NCBI GenBank assembly: GCA_021153165.1
Contig: JAGKTZ010000023.1
Location: forward strand, 1-26,911
Reading direction: 5' to 3'
Length of the DNA: 26,911 nt
From: Prevotellaceae bacterium
GTDB taxonomy: Bacteria; Bacteroidota; Bacteroidia; Bacteroidales; Bacteroidaceae
Shown one piece after another: positions 6,968-15,331 of the stretch. The notes under the pieces were generated by a model, which saw only the letters and a list, made by a program, of their open reading frames with translations, did no database searches and was not told the origin of the DNA. The translations under genes were made by a program, and so were the position numbers. Every line of letters starts with the position of its first letter. Position 1 is the stretch's first letter.

Positions 6968-8896
6968 TCATCTTCTGCGCTTATTTTTGTTGGTGGACTT
7001 ACCTCGTTTTTGCGAGGCACCTTGTCGTGACGCTCTTCCCTCTGCATTGCCGTAGAGACGTTCCAGCAGATCGCGGCGTCCCATGGCTGTGAGCGATTCG
7101 GTGATAGGACGTCGCTCCTCGGGCTTGTACCAGAAGAAATACATGCGTTGGCGTAGCTTTTCACGCTGGGTCTTGGCCGACGCTACCTCTTCGCCGGTGT
7201 AGGGATGTACACCTGCATACCACGTCTCGGTGGATACGGTCATGGGCGTGGGGGTGAAATCCTGCACTTGCTCCAGCTGGAAATCCAGAGACTTGGTCTC
7301 GACGGCCAGTTCTGCCATGTCTTCTTCGCTACAACCGGGGTGCGAGGAGATGAAGTAGGGGATGATCTGTTGGCGTAGACCTGCCTGGCGATTGATTTGG
7401 TCGAAGATAGATTTGAACTCGTGGAACAGACGGAAGGGCGGCTTGCGCATGATGCGAAGCACCGCATCCGAGGTATGTTCAGGCGCCACTTTCAAGCGAC
7501 CACTGACGTGGCGTGTGATGAGTTCGCGGGTGTATTGGCGAGCCGCTTCGTTGATGCGCTCATCCTTACTTTCGTGCAATAACAAGTCGTATCTGACACC
7601 ACTGCCTATGAAGCTTTTCTTAATGCCCGGCAGACTATCCACAGTTTTGTAAATCTGCAACAAAGGACGGTGGTCTGTGTTGAGATTAGGACAAATGGCG
7701 GGATGAATGCACGAGGGGCGCTTGCATCGCTGACACAGCGATTGGTCACGACCCGCCATGGCGTACATATTAGCAGAGGGACCGCCCAGGTCACTCAAGT
7801 ACCCCTTGAAATCTTCCATTTGGGTGATTTTCTTAACCTCTGCCAAGATACTCTCGGGCGAACGGCTCATGATAAATTTGCCCTGGTGCGCCGAGATGGT
7901 GCAAAAGGCGCAGCCACCGAAACAACCACGATGCAGGCACACGGAGTGCTTGATCATGTCGTAGGCAGGGATGCGTTTGCCCTTGTACTTGGGGTGTGGC
8001 AAGCGAGTGTAGGGCAGGTCGAACGATTGGTCGATCTGTGCAGTGGTCATCGGAGGGTAGGGCGGATTGACTACGACCATTTTGTCGGCAGTGGGTTGCA
8101 GCAGACGCTGGGGTGTGAGGCGGTTGCTCTCCTCCTCAACATGTCGGAAGTTTTCAGCATGCAGACGCTTGTTCGCCAAACAATCTTCGTAACTATGCAA
8201 CACAATATCGTCGACTGTGATACCTCGTGGCACGTCATCCTGGGCTTCGAGTGTGACGGTCTGGCGTACGGGATATTTGTGAACGACTTGTCGGAAATCT
8301 TTCAATGTAATTTCTCGCTCGGTGTTGCCATGCAGCAATTTTTCCTCGAGCAATTTGCACAAATCCTGAGTAGGCAATTCGCCCATGCCATAGATGATCA
8401 TGTCTGCCCCACTGTCGACCAAAATAGATGGGCGTAAGCGATCTTGCCAATAGTCATAGTGTGCCACACGCCGTAGCGAAGCTTCGATACCTCCAAGGAT
8501 CACAGGTACGTCGGGAAAGAGTTTTTTCAGGATCTGAGTATATACGATTGTGGGATATTCGGGGCGCATGTCGTGGCGACCATCTGGCGAATAGGCATCC
8601 TCGCTACGCAGACGTTTGTTCGCCGTATATTTATTCACCATCGAATCCATGCATCCCGGAGCTATACCGAAGTACATACGTGGTCTACCCAATTTCTTGA
8701 AATCCCTGAAGTCGCCGTGCCAATCCGGCTGAGGAACGATACACACGCGGTACCCCTGTGCCTCGAGCAAACGGCCGATGACGGCAGCGCCAAAGGACGG
8801 GTGGTCTACATAAGCGTCTGCGGAAAATAGGATAATGTCCGCGCGATCCCAACCGCGTCGCTCCATCTCTTTTTTAGTAGTCGGTAGAAATTGCAT
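6968..8896 (-). CDS. YgiQ-family radical SAM protein
   Basis: This 642-residue member of the YgiQ (UPF0313) radical SAM family starts MQFLPTTKKEMERRGW and continues with ILFSADAYVDHPSFG, the family signature. Cys325, Cys329 and Cys332 in GCFGGCAFC form the CxxxCxxC motif that holds the 4Fe-4S cluster and S-adenosylmethionine; Cys320 lies just before. A second cysteine group, CQRCKRPSCIHPAICP, follows about residue 390, and CSEED-type residues lie further on. The C-terminus is a short lysine/arginine-rich tail (about 620-642) that could bind nucleic acid. The reaction is not established for the family. It is the last of three minus-strand genes, 65 bp after the small helical protein gene. Confidence 0.93.
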   Translation of the reverse strand: MQFLPTTKKEMERRGWDRADIILFSADAYVDHPSFGAAVIGRLLEAQGYRVCIVPQPDWHGDFRDFKKLGRPRMYFGIAPGCMDSMVNKYTANKRLRSEDAYSPDGRHDMRPEYPTIVYTQILKKLFPDVPVILGGIEASLRRVAHYDYWQDRLRPSILVDSGADMIIYGMGELPTQDLCKLLEEKLLHGNTEREITLKDFRQVVHKYPVRQTVTLEAQDDVPRGITVDDIVLHSYEDCLANKRLHAENFRHVEEESNRLTPQRLLQPTADKMVVVNPPYPPMTTAQIDQSFDLPYTRLPHPKYKGKRIPAYDMIKHSVCLHRGCFGGCAFCTISAHQGKFIMSRSPESILAEVKKITQMEDFKGYLSDLGGPSANMYAMAGRDQSLCQRCKRPSCIHPAICPNLNTDHRPLLQIYKTVDSLPGIKKSFIGSGVRYDLLLHESKDERINEAARQYTRELITRHVSGRLKVAPEHTSDAVLRIMRKPPFRLFHEFKSIFDQINRQAGLRQQIIPYFISSHPGCSEEDMAELAVETKSLDFQLEQVQDFTPTPMTVSTETWYAGVHPYTGEEVASAKTQREKLRQRMYFFWYKPEERRPITESLTAMGRRDLLERLYGNAEGRASRQGASQKRGKSTNKNKRRR

Positions 8897-8961
8897 AAGA
8901 GGTGTTTTGCTGGCAACTAATGAAATGTATTAATATCAACCTTTCGTGCAGACAGAAGCAC

Positions 8962-9294
8962 TTATTGTGCGTCGACAGTTTCGGTGCATGACTCCTGTGT
9001 CTTTGCTATATATTCTTGATATACTGCAATGAGTTCGCGCAAACCGTAGGCTTTCATCTTGTGGTGATATATGACGTCGATGCACAGGTCCAGCAAATCT
9101 TTGGTGTTCTCTGTAGACGATGCTATCAAGGCGCGGATTTGCATCTTCAAACGATCAAGTGTATCTTCGGTCACATAGCCCGTACTATCCAGGAGATGGT
9201 CCAATAATTGGTAACGGCGAAAAGTTTCGAGGTGAATCTCGCTGAGTTCGAGGTGATGTGTGCCGCTTTCGTTGAGTTGTATTGTGTGTGTCAT
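8962..9294 (-). CDS. Small helical protein of unknown function
   Basis: I do not recognise this 110-residue protein. It has no signal peptide, no membrane segment and no cysteine cluster. The central part (about residues 15-95) is predicted helical, with heptad-like leucines and charged residues (ETFRRYQLLDHLLDS, EDTLDRLKMQIRALI, RELIAVYQEYIA). The start is an ATG with no competing upstream ATG. It lies 65 bp after the amidase gene stop and 65 bp before ygiQ, all on the minus strand, so cotranscription is likely. The bias toward E, D, L and codon use like its neighbours support it being a real gene. Confidence 0.65.
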   Translation of the reverse strand: MTHTIQLNESGTHHLELSEIHLETFRRYQLLDHLLDSTGYVTEDTLDRLKMQIRALIASSTENTKDLLDLCIDVIYHHKMKAYGLRELIAVYQEYIAKTQESCTETVDAQ

Positions 9295-9359
9295 ATCTGA
9301 TAATGTTAAAAGTTGGCGCTGTTGTTTATATATTATGGTAAGTGTGGTGTGAAAAAGGT

Positions 9360-12305
9360 CTATTCCTCTAATTCTGTCAAGAACCTTAATATTGCTTCGA
9401 TGGCTTGTATTTGAATTTTCTTGTCCTTAATACTTTCGAAGGGGAAACCCATTGCCACCAATCGGTAGTCTGCACCAGCATAAGCCACGCCTGCGCTGCC
9501 GCCGCCGTAATATGCAAAAGCAGGGAATGCGAGAGAATCCGTCGGGGTCAGAATATCTGGCGACTGAATGGGATAACATTCGGATATGATGCCGCGGTGT
9601 ACGGGAATTTCAAGGCCTAAGCCACTGACCATCTCGGTGGAGTCACAGCGAGCCGTACCTGCAAATTCGCATTTCAGGGTTTCGCGTAAAAAGGCTTTCT
9701 CTTCTGTCGTCTTAGCGTCGCTACCAAGATAACATCCGCTCACCAGCAAAGCGCCGCCGTCGTTGAGGTATGAGGTCAAAGCACGGCGTGTCTCAGCATC
9801 AAAGGTTTTGAAGGGCAAGAGGTTTTGAGGTGCGTCGCACTCGGCACCTGCTATATAATCTATGGCGACAATTTGCGACAAATCCATATCTCCGCCCAAC
9901 CATGCTTCGCGTGAGGCCGACTCGTAGGAATAAACATTGAGCGCGGCTATGGCTGAGCCGTGACGAGTGGGATAGTCGAAGGTATTGCCGCCTATGATTT
10001 TCCCCTCCAGTTCGTTGCCGCAAAATCCCAAGGCACCTTCTTTTTCCCTACCGAACTTTGAGCGATCGAAGCACAGTTGTCGGCCAGCGAAAGCAGCGGT
10101 ATATTTGTCGGGCACGCCGAAGTCTTGATCTAAGTCAAAGCCAAATTGGGTAGAGGTCTCTACTCTTGCTGGCCCGCTTAGTCTGTAGAAGCCGTTGACC
10201 AAGAGTATTTTTTTCTTTGCGCCTTCTGCTGCATACACCGATAGGATTTCCGAGTCCGCACTCTCGCCTCCTGCGTTGATAGCGTTGACCTTGAAATCAT
10301 AGCGTTTGCCTGCTTCGATGGGCAATTCGTATGTTGTCCGTTCTGCGACGTATACGCCATTGTCGAAGTCGCCATCATCGATACGAGTATAGACGATGTA
10401 TCCCGTCGGTGTGGCATTGTGATACAAGGTGTCTATTGTCGGTTGCCACGACAGGCGTGCAGTGCGTTGGTCGTCTGACAGCCGAGCCGCAAAGCGACGG
10501 ATGCTCAGGGGTTGAATAGTATAATCTGTTTCGCCATATTGAGTGCTGACATATCTCTGTATCCCTGCATAAATTGCACGTGCCATCGAAGCCTTGAACA
10601 TCGGATCGTGCACCAAGGTGAAGTCGGTATAATTTTGGTGTGAGAACATTTCGAGAATCATAGACGGCACATGCGGCGTACGACACTCACCATAGTTGCG
10701 ATCCCATACCTCGCGCTGTGTCCAGTCCGTATGCCATTGTTTTGACAGGTTCTGCGAAATAGATGTGACCACTGATGTTGCGAGGTCGAGCGAAGTCTTT
10801 CGAGACATTCCACAGGGGAAATCTGCTACTCCACCAGGTTTCACCGTCGTAGCAATACCCAATGTGCCGATGATGGTCTTGGCATCTTTTGCCCCTGCGT
10901 CTGAGTGCACCGCCACCACTGCATCCAATGGCACACGCAATCCTGCCGAGTCGGGCAGATACGTACTGCCGCCCGCCAGATGATTGGCCATAGCGCCACG
11001 TGCTCGGATATCGTCGCTATAGTCCGTATGTTTCTTTTTCATATTAAAAAGGTCGTAGGGCACACCACTCCACAAAGCATTATATGTAGCAGCTTCCAGA
11101 TATCGCGGCATACCACTCGTGCCAAATCCATTACGATTGTGCATCGCCATACCGCCGCCCCATCTCACGGCATCGGCGGTCACGATGCCTTCCTCCTGAC
11201 TTTCGTTGGTTAGCACTACGCAATTGTCCTCGAGGCAATCCTTGCCGAAATCGAAGGTGCCGAGATAGACCCATGTGCCGCCACCCATTTTCTGGTTGAC
11301 CAAGAAGTGTGTCTCTTGCCCTTTGTGTTTGACAATGTAATGGGCATCGCTGATGCTCTGGGGTAGGGTGGCGTAGCTGACATAAACGGCATATTTTCCC
11401 CCCGCTTTGAATCGTGGAGTCCATGTGGCCGAAGCTTCATCGCCCTGCTTTGTAGCGGTGATTTGTCTGTATGTTCCAGCCTCGAAGGGGTTAGATTTGC
11501 CATTCATTGGTAGATAGGGCATCGCGAAACCCTTAGTCCCTGTTGCGCAGGTGTGCCATTTGTGCTCGTCCGTGCTGCGCTCTTTGTATTTGCCATGATG
11601 CTGTGACGAATGGGCCTTGTCATTGTCCACCACACGCATTTCTGTTTGTATATCGCGTTCGCATGCCGTGGGCACCACAGCACCCGATCGCTCCAACATA
11701 GGAACTAAGTAGGGATAAATGAAACTTCGTGTCAGCAGATCCTCGGTTGTGCAGAATAGGTAGGGACGTTGCCACAACCACTTCTTTGTGTCGAAATATC
11801 TGCCGTGACTGGCATTTACCATCAGGTGGCGTCCGTTCACTCCGCCCTTTAGGATTGCATTCTGTGGTCCGACACGCTTCACCCAGGGTGCCCCATCGTA
11901 TCTTTTGCAGGGCAACATGCGTGTACTGTCCAGGGCCATCGTGCGTGCATAGTTGGGAATATATTCGCTCAGGTCACGTTTGTATTTGTCTTTCCAAATG
12001 ATTTTGTATTTTTGATAAGTTTCGGGGATTTGCTTTTCCACATTTCTTGTGAAGTCGCCTAAAGATGCTTCGGTGAAGGCTTGTCCGCAAATCGCCTCGT
12101 TGGCATAAAGCGTCAGCGTGGTGGAATCTTCGCTCAACGCAGCGCTATCTACTTTCATAGCAAAGTGTGGGCGGTAGTTCCCCGTTTTGTAGACTTTCAG
12201 ATAGGTGTTGAGTGTGTCACACAATCCTGAGTATTGTTTTTTTTGTGTCCATGCTGGTGTGGCGCAGACGAGCAGAATTAATAGCGGATATAGGCGAAAT
12301 TTCAT
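9360..12305 (-). CDS. Exported multidomain N-acetylmuramoyl-L-alanine amidase-like protein
   Basis: This 981-residue exported protein has the signal peptide MKFRLYPLLILLVCATPAWTQ. An Amidase_3-like zinc fold is visible in two halves: His167 (ASHGRYF) and Glu188 (FCTTEDL) in the first, His467 (VVAVHSDAG) and catalytic Glu552 (SMILEMFSH) in the second. Between them, at about 262-385, lies a beta-rich golvesin C-terminal-like module (AGGKYAVYVSYATLP, WVYLGTFDFG). After the amidase come a fibronectin type III domain (about 595-692) and a C-terminal alpha/beta domain (about 698-975: KKILLVNGFYRLSGP, GGALLVSGCYLGSD) resembling glutamine-amidotransferase-like folds. Related Bacteroidales proteins are often labelled xanthan lyase, which I would not trust here. 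Likely role: cutting peptidoglycan stem peptides in the periplasm. The frame extends to an ATG at 12473, but the signal peptide favours 12305. Confidence 0.82.
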   Translation of the reverse strand: MKFRLYPLLILLVCATPAWTQKKQYSGLCDTLNTYLKVYKTGNYRPHFAMKVDSAALSEDSTTLTLYANEAICGQAFTEASLGDFTRNVEKQIPETYQKYKIIWKDKYKRDLSEYIPNYARTMALDSTRMLPCKRYDGAPWVKRVGPQNAILKGGVNGRHLMVNASHGRYFDTKKWLWQRPYLFCTTEDLLTRSFIYPYLVPMLERSGAVVPTACERDIQTEMRVVDNDKAHSSQHHGKYKERSTDEHKWHTCATGTKGFAMPYLPMNGKSNPFEAGTYRQITATKQGDEASATWTPRFKAGGKYAVYVSYATLPQSISDAHYIVKHKGQETHFLVNQKMGGGTWVYLGTFDFGKDCLEDNCVVLTNESQEEGIVTADAVRWGGGMAMHNRNGFGTSGMPRYLEAATYNALWSGVPYDLFNMKKKHTDYSDDIRARGAMANHLAGGSTYLPDSAGLRVPLDAVVAVHSDAGAKDAKTIIGTLGIATTVKPGGVADFPCGMSRKTSLDLATSVVTSISQNLSKQWHTDWTQREVWDRNYGECRTPHVPSMILEMFSHQNYTDFTLVHDPMFKASMARAIYAGIQRYVSTQYGETDYTIQPLSIRRFAARLSDDQRTARLSWQPTIDTLYHNATPTGYIVYTRIDDGDFDNGVYVAERTTYELPIEAGKRYDFKVNAINAGGESADSEILSVYAAEGAKKKILLVNGFYRLSGPARVETSTQFGFDLDQDFGVPDKYTAAFAGRQLCFDRSKFGREKEGALGFCGNELEGKIIGGNTFDYPTRHGSAIAALNVYSYESASREAWLGGDMDLSQIVAIDYIAGAECDAPQNLLPFKTFDAETRRALTSYLNDGGALLVSGCYLGSDAKTTEEKAFLRETLKCEFAGTARCDSTEMVSGLGLEIPVHRGIISECYPIQSPDILTPTDSLAFPAFAYYGGGSAGVAYAGADYRLVAMGFPFESIKDKKIQIQAIEAILRFLTELEE

Positions 12306-12512
12306 CGTAGTATGGTGTTGTTTAATCATTGTCCTGTGCGAGATGCGTGATGATAGCATTTTTGTGAAAACTATCCCATTTACTTTCCTAGAGCAGTCGC
12401 AGCGAGGGAAGAAGGGTAATCGGTGGTGCCGCATTGCCCTGCTATCGGCAAAAGGCGGAGGGAACGACATCATTTTGGCATTATCGTTTTTGCTGGGAGA
12501 CGTATATCACCG

Positions 12513-12520
12513 CAAAGGTA
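12513..12520 (-). promoter_or_regulatory. Candidate -7 box upstream of the amidase gene
   Basis: TACCTTTG on the minus strand matches TAnnTTTG. It is 208 bases before the preferred ATG at 12305, implying a leader of about 200 bases. It is only 40 bases before the alternative ATG at 12473. No TTTG partner is seen. Confidence 0.4.
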
Positions 12521-12591
12521 CACTTTTTTTGTCGTATTCTCGTTCTTCTTTGTTTTATTTATTGTTAGGGAGATTTGCAGCGAAACTTAAT

Positions 12592-12624
12592 AAAAAAAGC
12601 ACCCACCATTTTATGGCAAGGTGC
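12592..12624 (-). terminator. Terminator of the TlpA-like gene
   Basis: On the minus strand GCACCTTGCCAT and ATGGTGGGTGC pair, with 5-bp and 4-bp helices separated by a small internal loop and an AAA apical loop. Seven T residues follow (12598-12592). It lies about 70 bases after the stop at 12691 and before the amidase promoter box. Confidence 0.75.
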
Positions 12625-12663
12625 AAAGTTGTATTTTGGGACCTAATAGTTCGTCTACTTGTT

Positions 12664-12690
12664 TACTCGTCCACTCGTCCACTCGTCTAC
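12664..12690. repeat. Short tandem repeat ACTCGTCC
   Basis: Directly after the stop codon of the TlpA-like gene (minus-strand view), the plus strand reads ACTCGTCC, ACTCGTCC, then ACTCGTCT, an 8-bp unit in nearly three perfect copies. Looser versions (GTCTACTTGTTT) extend back to about 12651. The remainder of the 385-bp gap 12306-12690 holds a terminator and a promoter box but no gene I can support. Confidence 0.7.
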
Positions 12691-13761
12691 TTATTCGCCA
12701 AATATTTCAGCCAATTTCTCAGCCAATTGGTGAGCGCGAAGTCCGTTGGCGATGATTTTGCCATCGGGGCCTACGAGCAGGGTGGCAGGAATGCTATTGA
12801 TGCCGTAGATGCCTGCTGCCGCGCATTGCCATCCCTTCAGATCAGACAAGTGGTGCCAGGGCAAATCCATAGTCTTCACAGCGTCCTTCCAAGCCTTTTC
12901 CTTATTGTCGAAAGACACGCCGACGATGTCAAAGCCCTTAGCATGATATTTCTCATACAGCGCCTTCACTTCGGGCATCTCCTTGCGACAGGGGCCACAC
13001 CAACTTGCCCAGAAGTCTATCAGGACGTAGGTGCCCTTACCTACAAATTCAGACAAGCGACGGGGTTGGCCTTCAAGGTCGTTCATCTCGAAATCTGTGA
13101 AGGTCGCACCAGCTACTGCACGTCGCCATGCTTCGATGTAGCCAAGCGCACGCTCTATCAGCTTTACATTCAGAAATGCGGGGTTTTGATCAGCTATCGC
13201 CAGGACCTGTTCACGTGGCATTTGTGTTATGACATCTCCGAAGTAGTAGGCGGGGAATTTCGCCTGCATATTTTCTGCAAAGCATCGTTCCAGTTCTACC
13301 ATACGCGGCGCCATCAGCGAATCATATTGCGCCATGATTTGGTTGTAGATGTCCTGAGTCAGTGTACCAGCCTCCTGATGCGCTTTATAGGCAGTTATCA
13401 GTTCCGCCAATTTTTCGTTTATGGGCATCAGGCGTTGTTGCGTCTCGTACATACCATCGTTCTCCTTGGTGCCACGAGCCGCACCCACGGCAAAGTCAAC
13501 CTCGCAGTTGCCGTCCAGCAGCACAATGGCTCTGTGGGCCTTGTCTGTTGTGATTTCTGCGAAAAGGCCTTGTGCCGCATCCGCCTTGAGCGCAAATTTA
13601 CCTTTCTTGTCTACCAGCAGAGAGTCGGTCGCTTTGTTTTCCAGATATCTCACGTATACTTTTTTAGCACCTTCGGGCGCTACGCCCTTCACTTGATATT
13701 GTTGTGCCATGAGCGCCGTAGAAGCAAGCGCCAAGCACATGGTCAAAATGTTTCTTTTCAT
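12691..13761 (-). CDS. TlpA-like thioredoxin-fold protein, periplasmic
   Basis: This 356-residue exported thiol-disulfide protein has the signal peptide MKRNILTMCLALASTALMAQ. Residues about 21-110 form a beta-rich N-terminal domain of the DUF4369 kind (YQVKGVAPEGAKKVYVRYLEN), followed by a helical linker (about 105-215). The thioredoxin domain starts near 217 with FTDFEMNDLEGQPRRLSEFVGKG-type sequence. It carries the active site WCGPC (Cys255, Cys258) and the cis-proline Pro325 in SIPATLLV. Such proteins are thought to reduce or rearrange disulfides in the periplasm; the partner is unknown. Transcription is monocistronic with a terminator at 12592-12624. I see no consensus promoter box upstream. 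Start choice is supported by the signal peptide. Confidence 0.92.
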   Translation of the reverse strand: MKRNILTMCLALASTALMAQQYQVKGVAPEGAKKVYVRYLENKATDSLLVDKKGKFALKADAAQGLFAEITTDKAHRAIVLLDGNCEVDFAVGAARGTKENDGMYETQQRLMPINEKLAELITAYKAHQEAGTLTQDIYNQIMAQYDSLMAPRMVELERCFAENMQAKFPAYYFGDVITQMPREQVLAIADQNPAFLNVKLIERALGYIEAWRRAVAGATFTDFEMNDLEGQPRRLSEFVGKGTYVLIDFWASWCGPCRKEMPEVKALYEKYHAKGFDIVGVSFDNKEKAWKDAVKTMDLPWHHLSDLKGWQCAAAGIYGINSIPATLLVGPDGKIIANGLRAHQLAEKLAEIFGE

Positions 13762-13865
13762 ATCGTTTGATTTTGTTTAGTTTCACATTATCCTCGTTGT
13801 GGAGGACTACCGAAGAGCAAAGGAAATGTTTTTTGCGCAATTGACAAAGACTTTTACTCAAAAAG

Positions 13866-13935
13866 GCGCGTGCGCGTGCGATACGAGCGTGCGAAATAGG
13901 TGCGAGATGTTTGCGTGATGTAGGTACGTCACGCA
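13866..13935. other. Alternating purine-pyrimidine run followed by a palindrome
   Basis: GCGCGTGCGCGTGCG (13866-13880) alternates purine and pyrimidine for 15 bases and is unusually GC-rich for this gap. About 30 bases later TGCGTGA (13912-13918) and TCACGCA (13929-13935) form a 7-bp inverted repeat around 10 bases. It lies 100-170 bp upstream of the TlpA-like gene start, so it could be regulatory. No named site is recognised. Confidence 0.4.
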
Positions 13936-13968
13936 CTTACTCCAAATGGCGAAAAATACACCCTTGAA

Positions 13969-14322
13969 AAAATGCGAAAAATTTTGACAAATGTATTAGA
14001 CAAAATAGAAGACAAAAATGCGAGTGGATGAGATCTAGTATGAAAACGTCAAGACCTTGTTTGAAAAAAGTCTAAGGGAATTTTAAAAAAACCTTGGGAA
14101 ATTTTCAAAAAGTCTTACCTTTTTGCTCTAAATCAAATGGTGGAAGTACAGCGAAAATACCTAGATTTGACAGAAAAAGTTCAAAAATATCAGGATTTTG
14201 GGTAAAAAACACCAAAATATTGACATCTGTTAACATTGTCCTTGCGTTATTTCCGTACAACTGATCGTGTGGTGATTTTTACACGATTTTTGGCTTCAAA
14301 AAATGCGAAAAATTTTGACAAA
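13969..14322 (+). repeat. 354-bp intergenic element, copy B, bounded by exact 23-bp direct repeats
   Basis: The 786-bp gap 13762-14547 between divergent genes has no gene I can support. It contains the 23-mer (core ATGCGAAAAATTTTGACAAA, preceded by AAA) at 13969-13991 and 14300-14322, both on the plus strand. Block AAATAGAAGACAAAAATGCG lies 11 bases after the first copy (14003-14022), and CTTGCGTTATTTCC ends 45 bases before the second (14241-14254). Both offsets are the same as in the inverted copy at 6581-6935. The middle (14052-14127) has AGACCTTGTTTGAAAAAAG, GTCTAAGG and CAAAAAGTCTTACC words related to copy A's interior. The two elements look like diverged relatives. Confidence 0.8.
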
Positions 14323-14447
14323 ATTTCTGTTTCGTCAACATCAACTTAACACAAGGTGTGATGTCAGATATGTGCGTTGTGTCGGAAGGGAACAATTTTT
14401 TTTAAGCATTTTTTGGTTTTACACTACATTTTTCAGCATTTCTTTTT

Positions 14448-14455
14448 TATCTTTG
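14448..14455 (+). promoter_or_regulatory. Candidate -7 box for the GT2 gene and downstream run
   Basis: TATCTTTG matches TAnnTTTG and lies 92 bases before the ATG at 14548. The leader contains a TACGCG/CGCGTA hairpin (14469-14484). No TTTG partner is seen at the usual distance. Confidence 0.45.
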
Positions 14456-14547
14456 CTGATTAAAAGGTACCCGTACGCGTGAGCGCGTAGATGTGCCTTC
14501 AAAAAAAGTACAAAAAACACGGCAACTTAAATCCAAAAACACATATT

Positions 14548-15297
14548 ATGCAACATTCTGATAGCATCGTAATTATCCCCACCTACAACGAGCGCGAGAA
14601 CATCGAAAACATCATCCGCGCCGTGATGGACCTGGAACATGGTTTTCATATCTTGATAGTCGACGACGGCTCGCCCGACGGTACGGCTGCGATAGTCAAG
14701 GATCTGATGGCTGGCGAATTTGCCGGTCGTCTGCATATCCTGGAACGTAGCGGCAAGTTGGGACTCGGCACAGCCTATATCGCAGGGTTCAAGTGGGCGC
14801 TCGAGCATGGCTACGACTACGTCTTCGAAATGGATGCCGACTTCAGCCACGACCCCAAGGATCTGCCACGCCTGTACAAAGCCTGTGCCAAGGACGGCGC
14901 AGATGTGAGTATCGGTTCGCGATATATCAGCGGCGTCAATGTGGTGAACTGGCCAATGGGACGTGTGTTGATGAGTTACTTTGCTTCGAAATACGTGCGC
15001 TTCATCCTGGGCGTACGCATCAATGATACGACAGCGGGATTCAAGTGCTATCGCCGCCAGGTGTTGGAAACTATCGACCTCGATGCTATCCGTTTCAAGG
15101 GGTATGCCTTCCAGATCGAAATGAAATTTACTGCACACAAACTGGGATTCAAGGTGGCAGAAGTGCCCGTGATCTTTGTCAACCGCCAGTTGGGTAGCAG
15201 CAAAATGAGTGGCGGTATCTTCAGCGAAGCCCTCTTCGGCGTGATGAAACTCCGACTCGCTGCAATGTTTGGTAAGATTAAGCCAGCGAAGAAGTAA
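14548..15297 (+). CDS. Polyprenyl-phosphate mannosyltransferase-like glycosyltransferase (GT2)
   Basis: This 249-residue GT-A fold glycosyltransferase resembles dolichol-phosphate mannose synthase. It starts IVIIPTYNERENIENII, then has LIVDDGSPDGT (Asp39-Asp40, nucleotide-sugar binding) and the metal-binding EMDADFSHDP (Asp96, Asp98). GSRYISG and the family stretch NDTTAGFKCYRR follow. It lacks C-terminal membrane helices, so it is the short, soluble or peripheral form. It probably transfers mannose (or a related sugar) from GDP-mannose to a polyprenyl phosphate at the inner membrane for later use outside. Internal ATG 14548 is chosen because the upstream 19 codons are low-complexity and the domain begins right after it. 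It heads the plus-strand run and precedes dihydroorotase by 34 bp. Confidence 0.9.
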   Translation: MQHSDSIVIIPTYNERENIENIIRAVMDLEHGFHILIVDDGSPDGTAAIVKDLMAGEFAGRLHILERSGKLGLGTAYIAGFKWALEHGYDYVFEMDADFSHDPKDLPRLYKACAKDGADVSIGSRYISGVNVVNWPMGRVLMSYFASKYVRFILGVRINDTTAGFKCYRRQVLETIDLDAIRFKGYAFQIEMKFTAHKLGFKVAEVPVIFVNRQLGSSKMSGGIFSEALFGVMKLRLAAMFGKIKPAKK

Positions 15298-15331
15298 AGC
15301 GCTATTTTTCATCCTCAATTCCTCCAAGATT

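Noticed and set aside
7670..8437. A 255-codon plus-strand open frame
   Set aside because: It is fully opposite the YgiQ radical SAM gene, whose cysteine motif and family sequence are clear.
12395..12490. Plus-strand sequence resembling a cobalamin riboswitch core (GAGGGAAG...GGTGGTGCC...TGCCCTGCTA)
   Set aside because: The B12-box and other conserved parts are missing, and no plus-strand gene follows; the resemblance is probably chance.
12205..13770. A 521-codon plus-strand open frame opposite the TlpA-like gene
   Set aside because: It is antisense to a well-supported thioredoxin-family gene with signal peptide and WCGPC motif, and its translation shows no domain-like pattern.
6581..14322. 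CRISPR array built on the 23-mer
   Set aside because: Only two copies per locus about 330 bp apart, with no regular short spacers and no cas genes.
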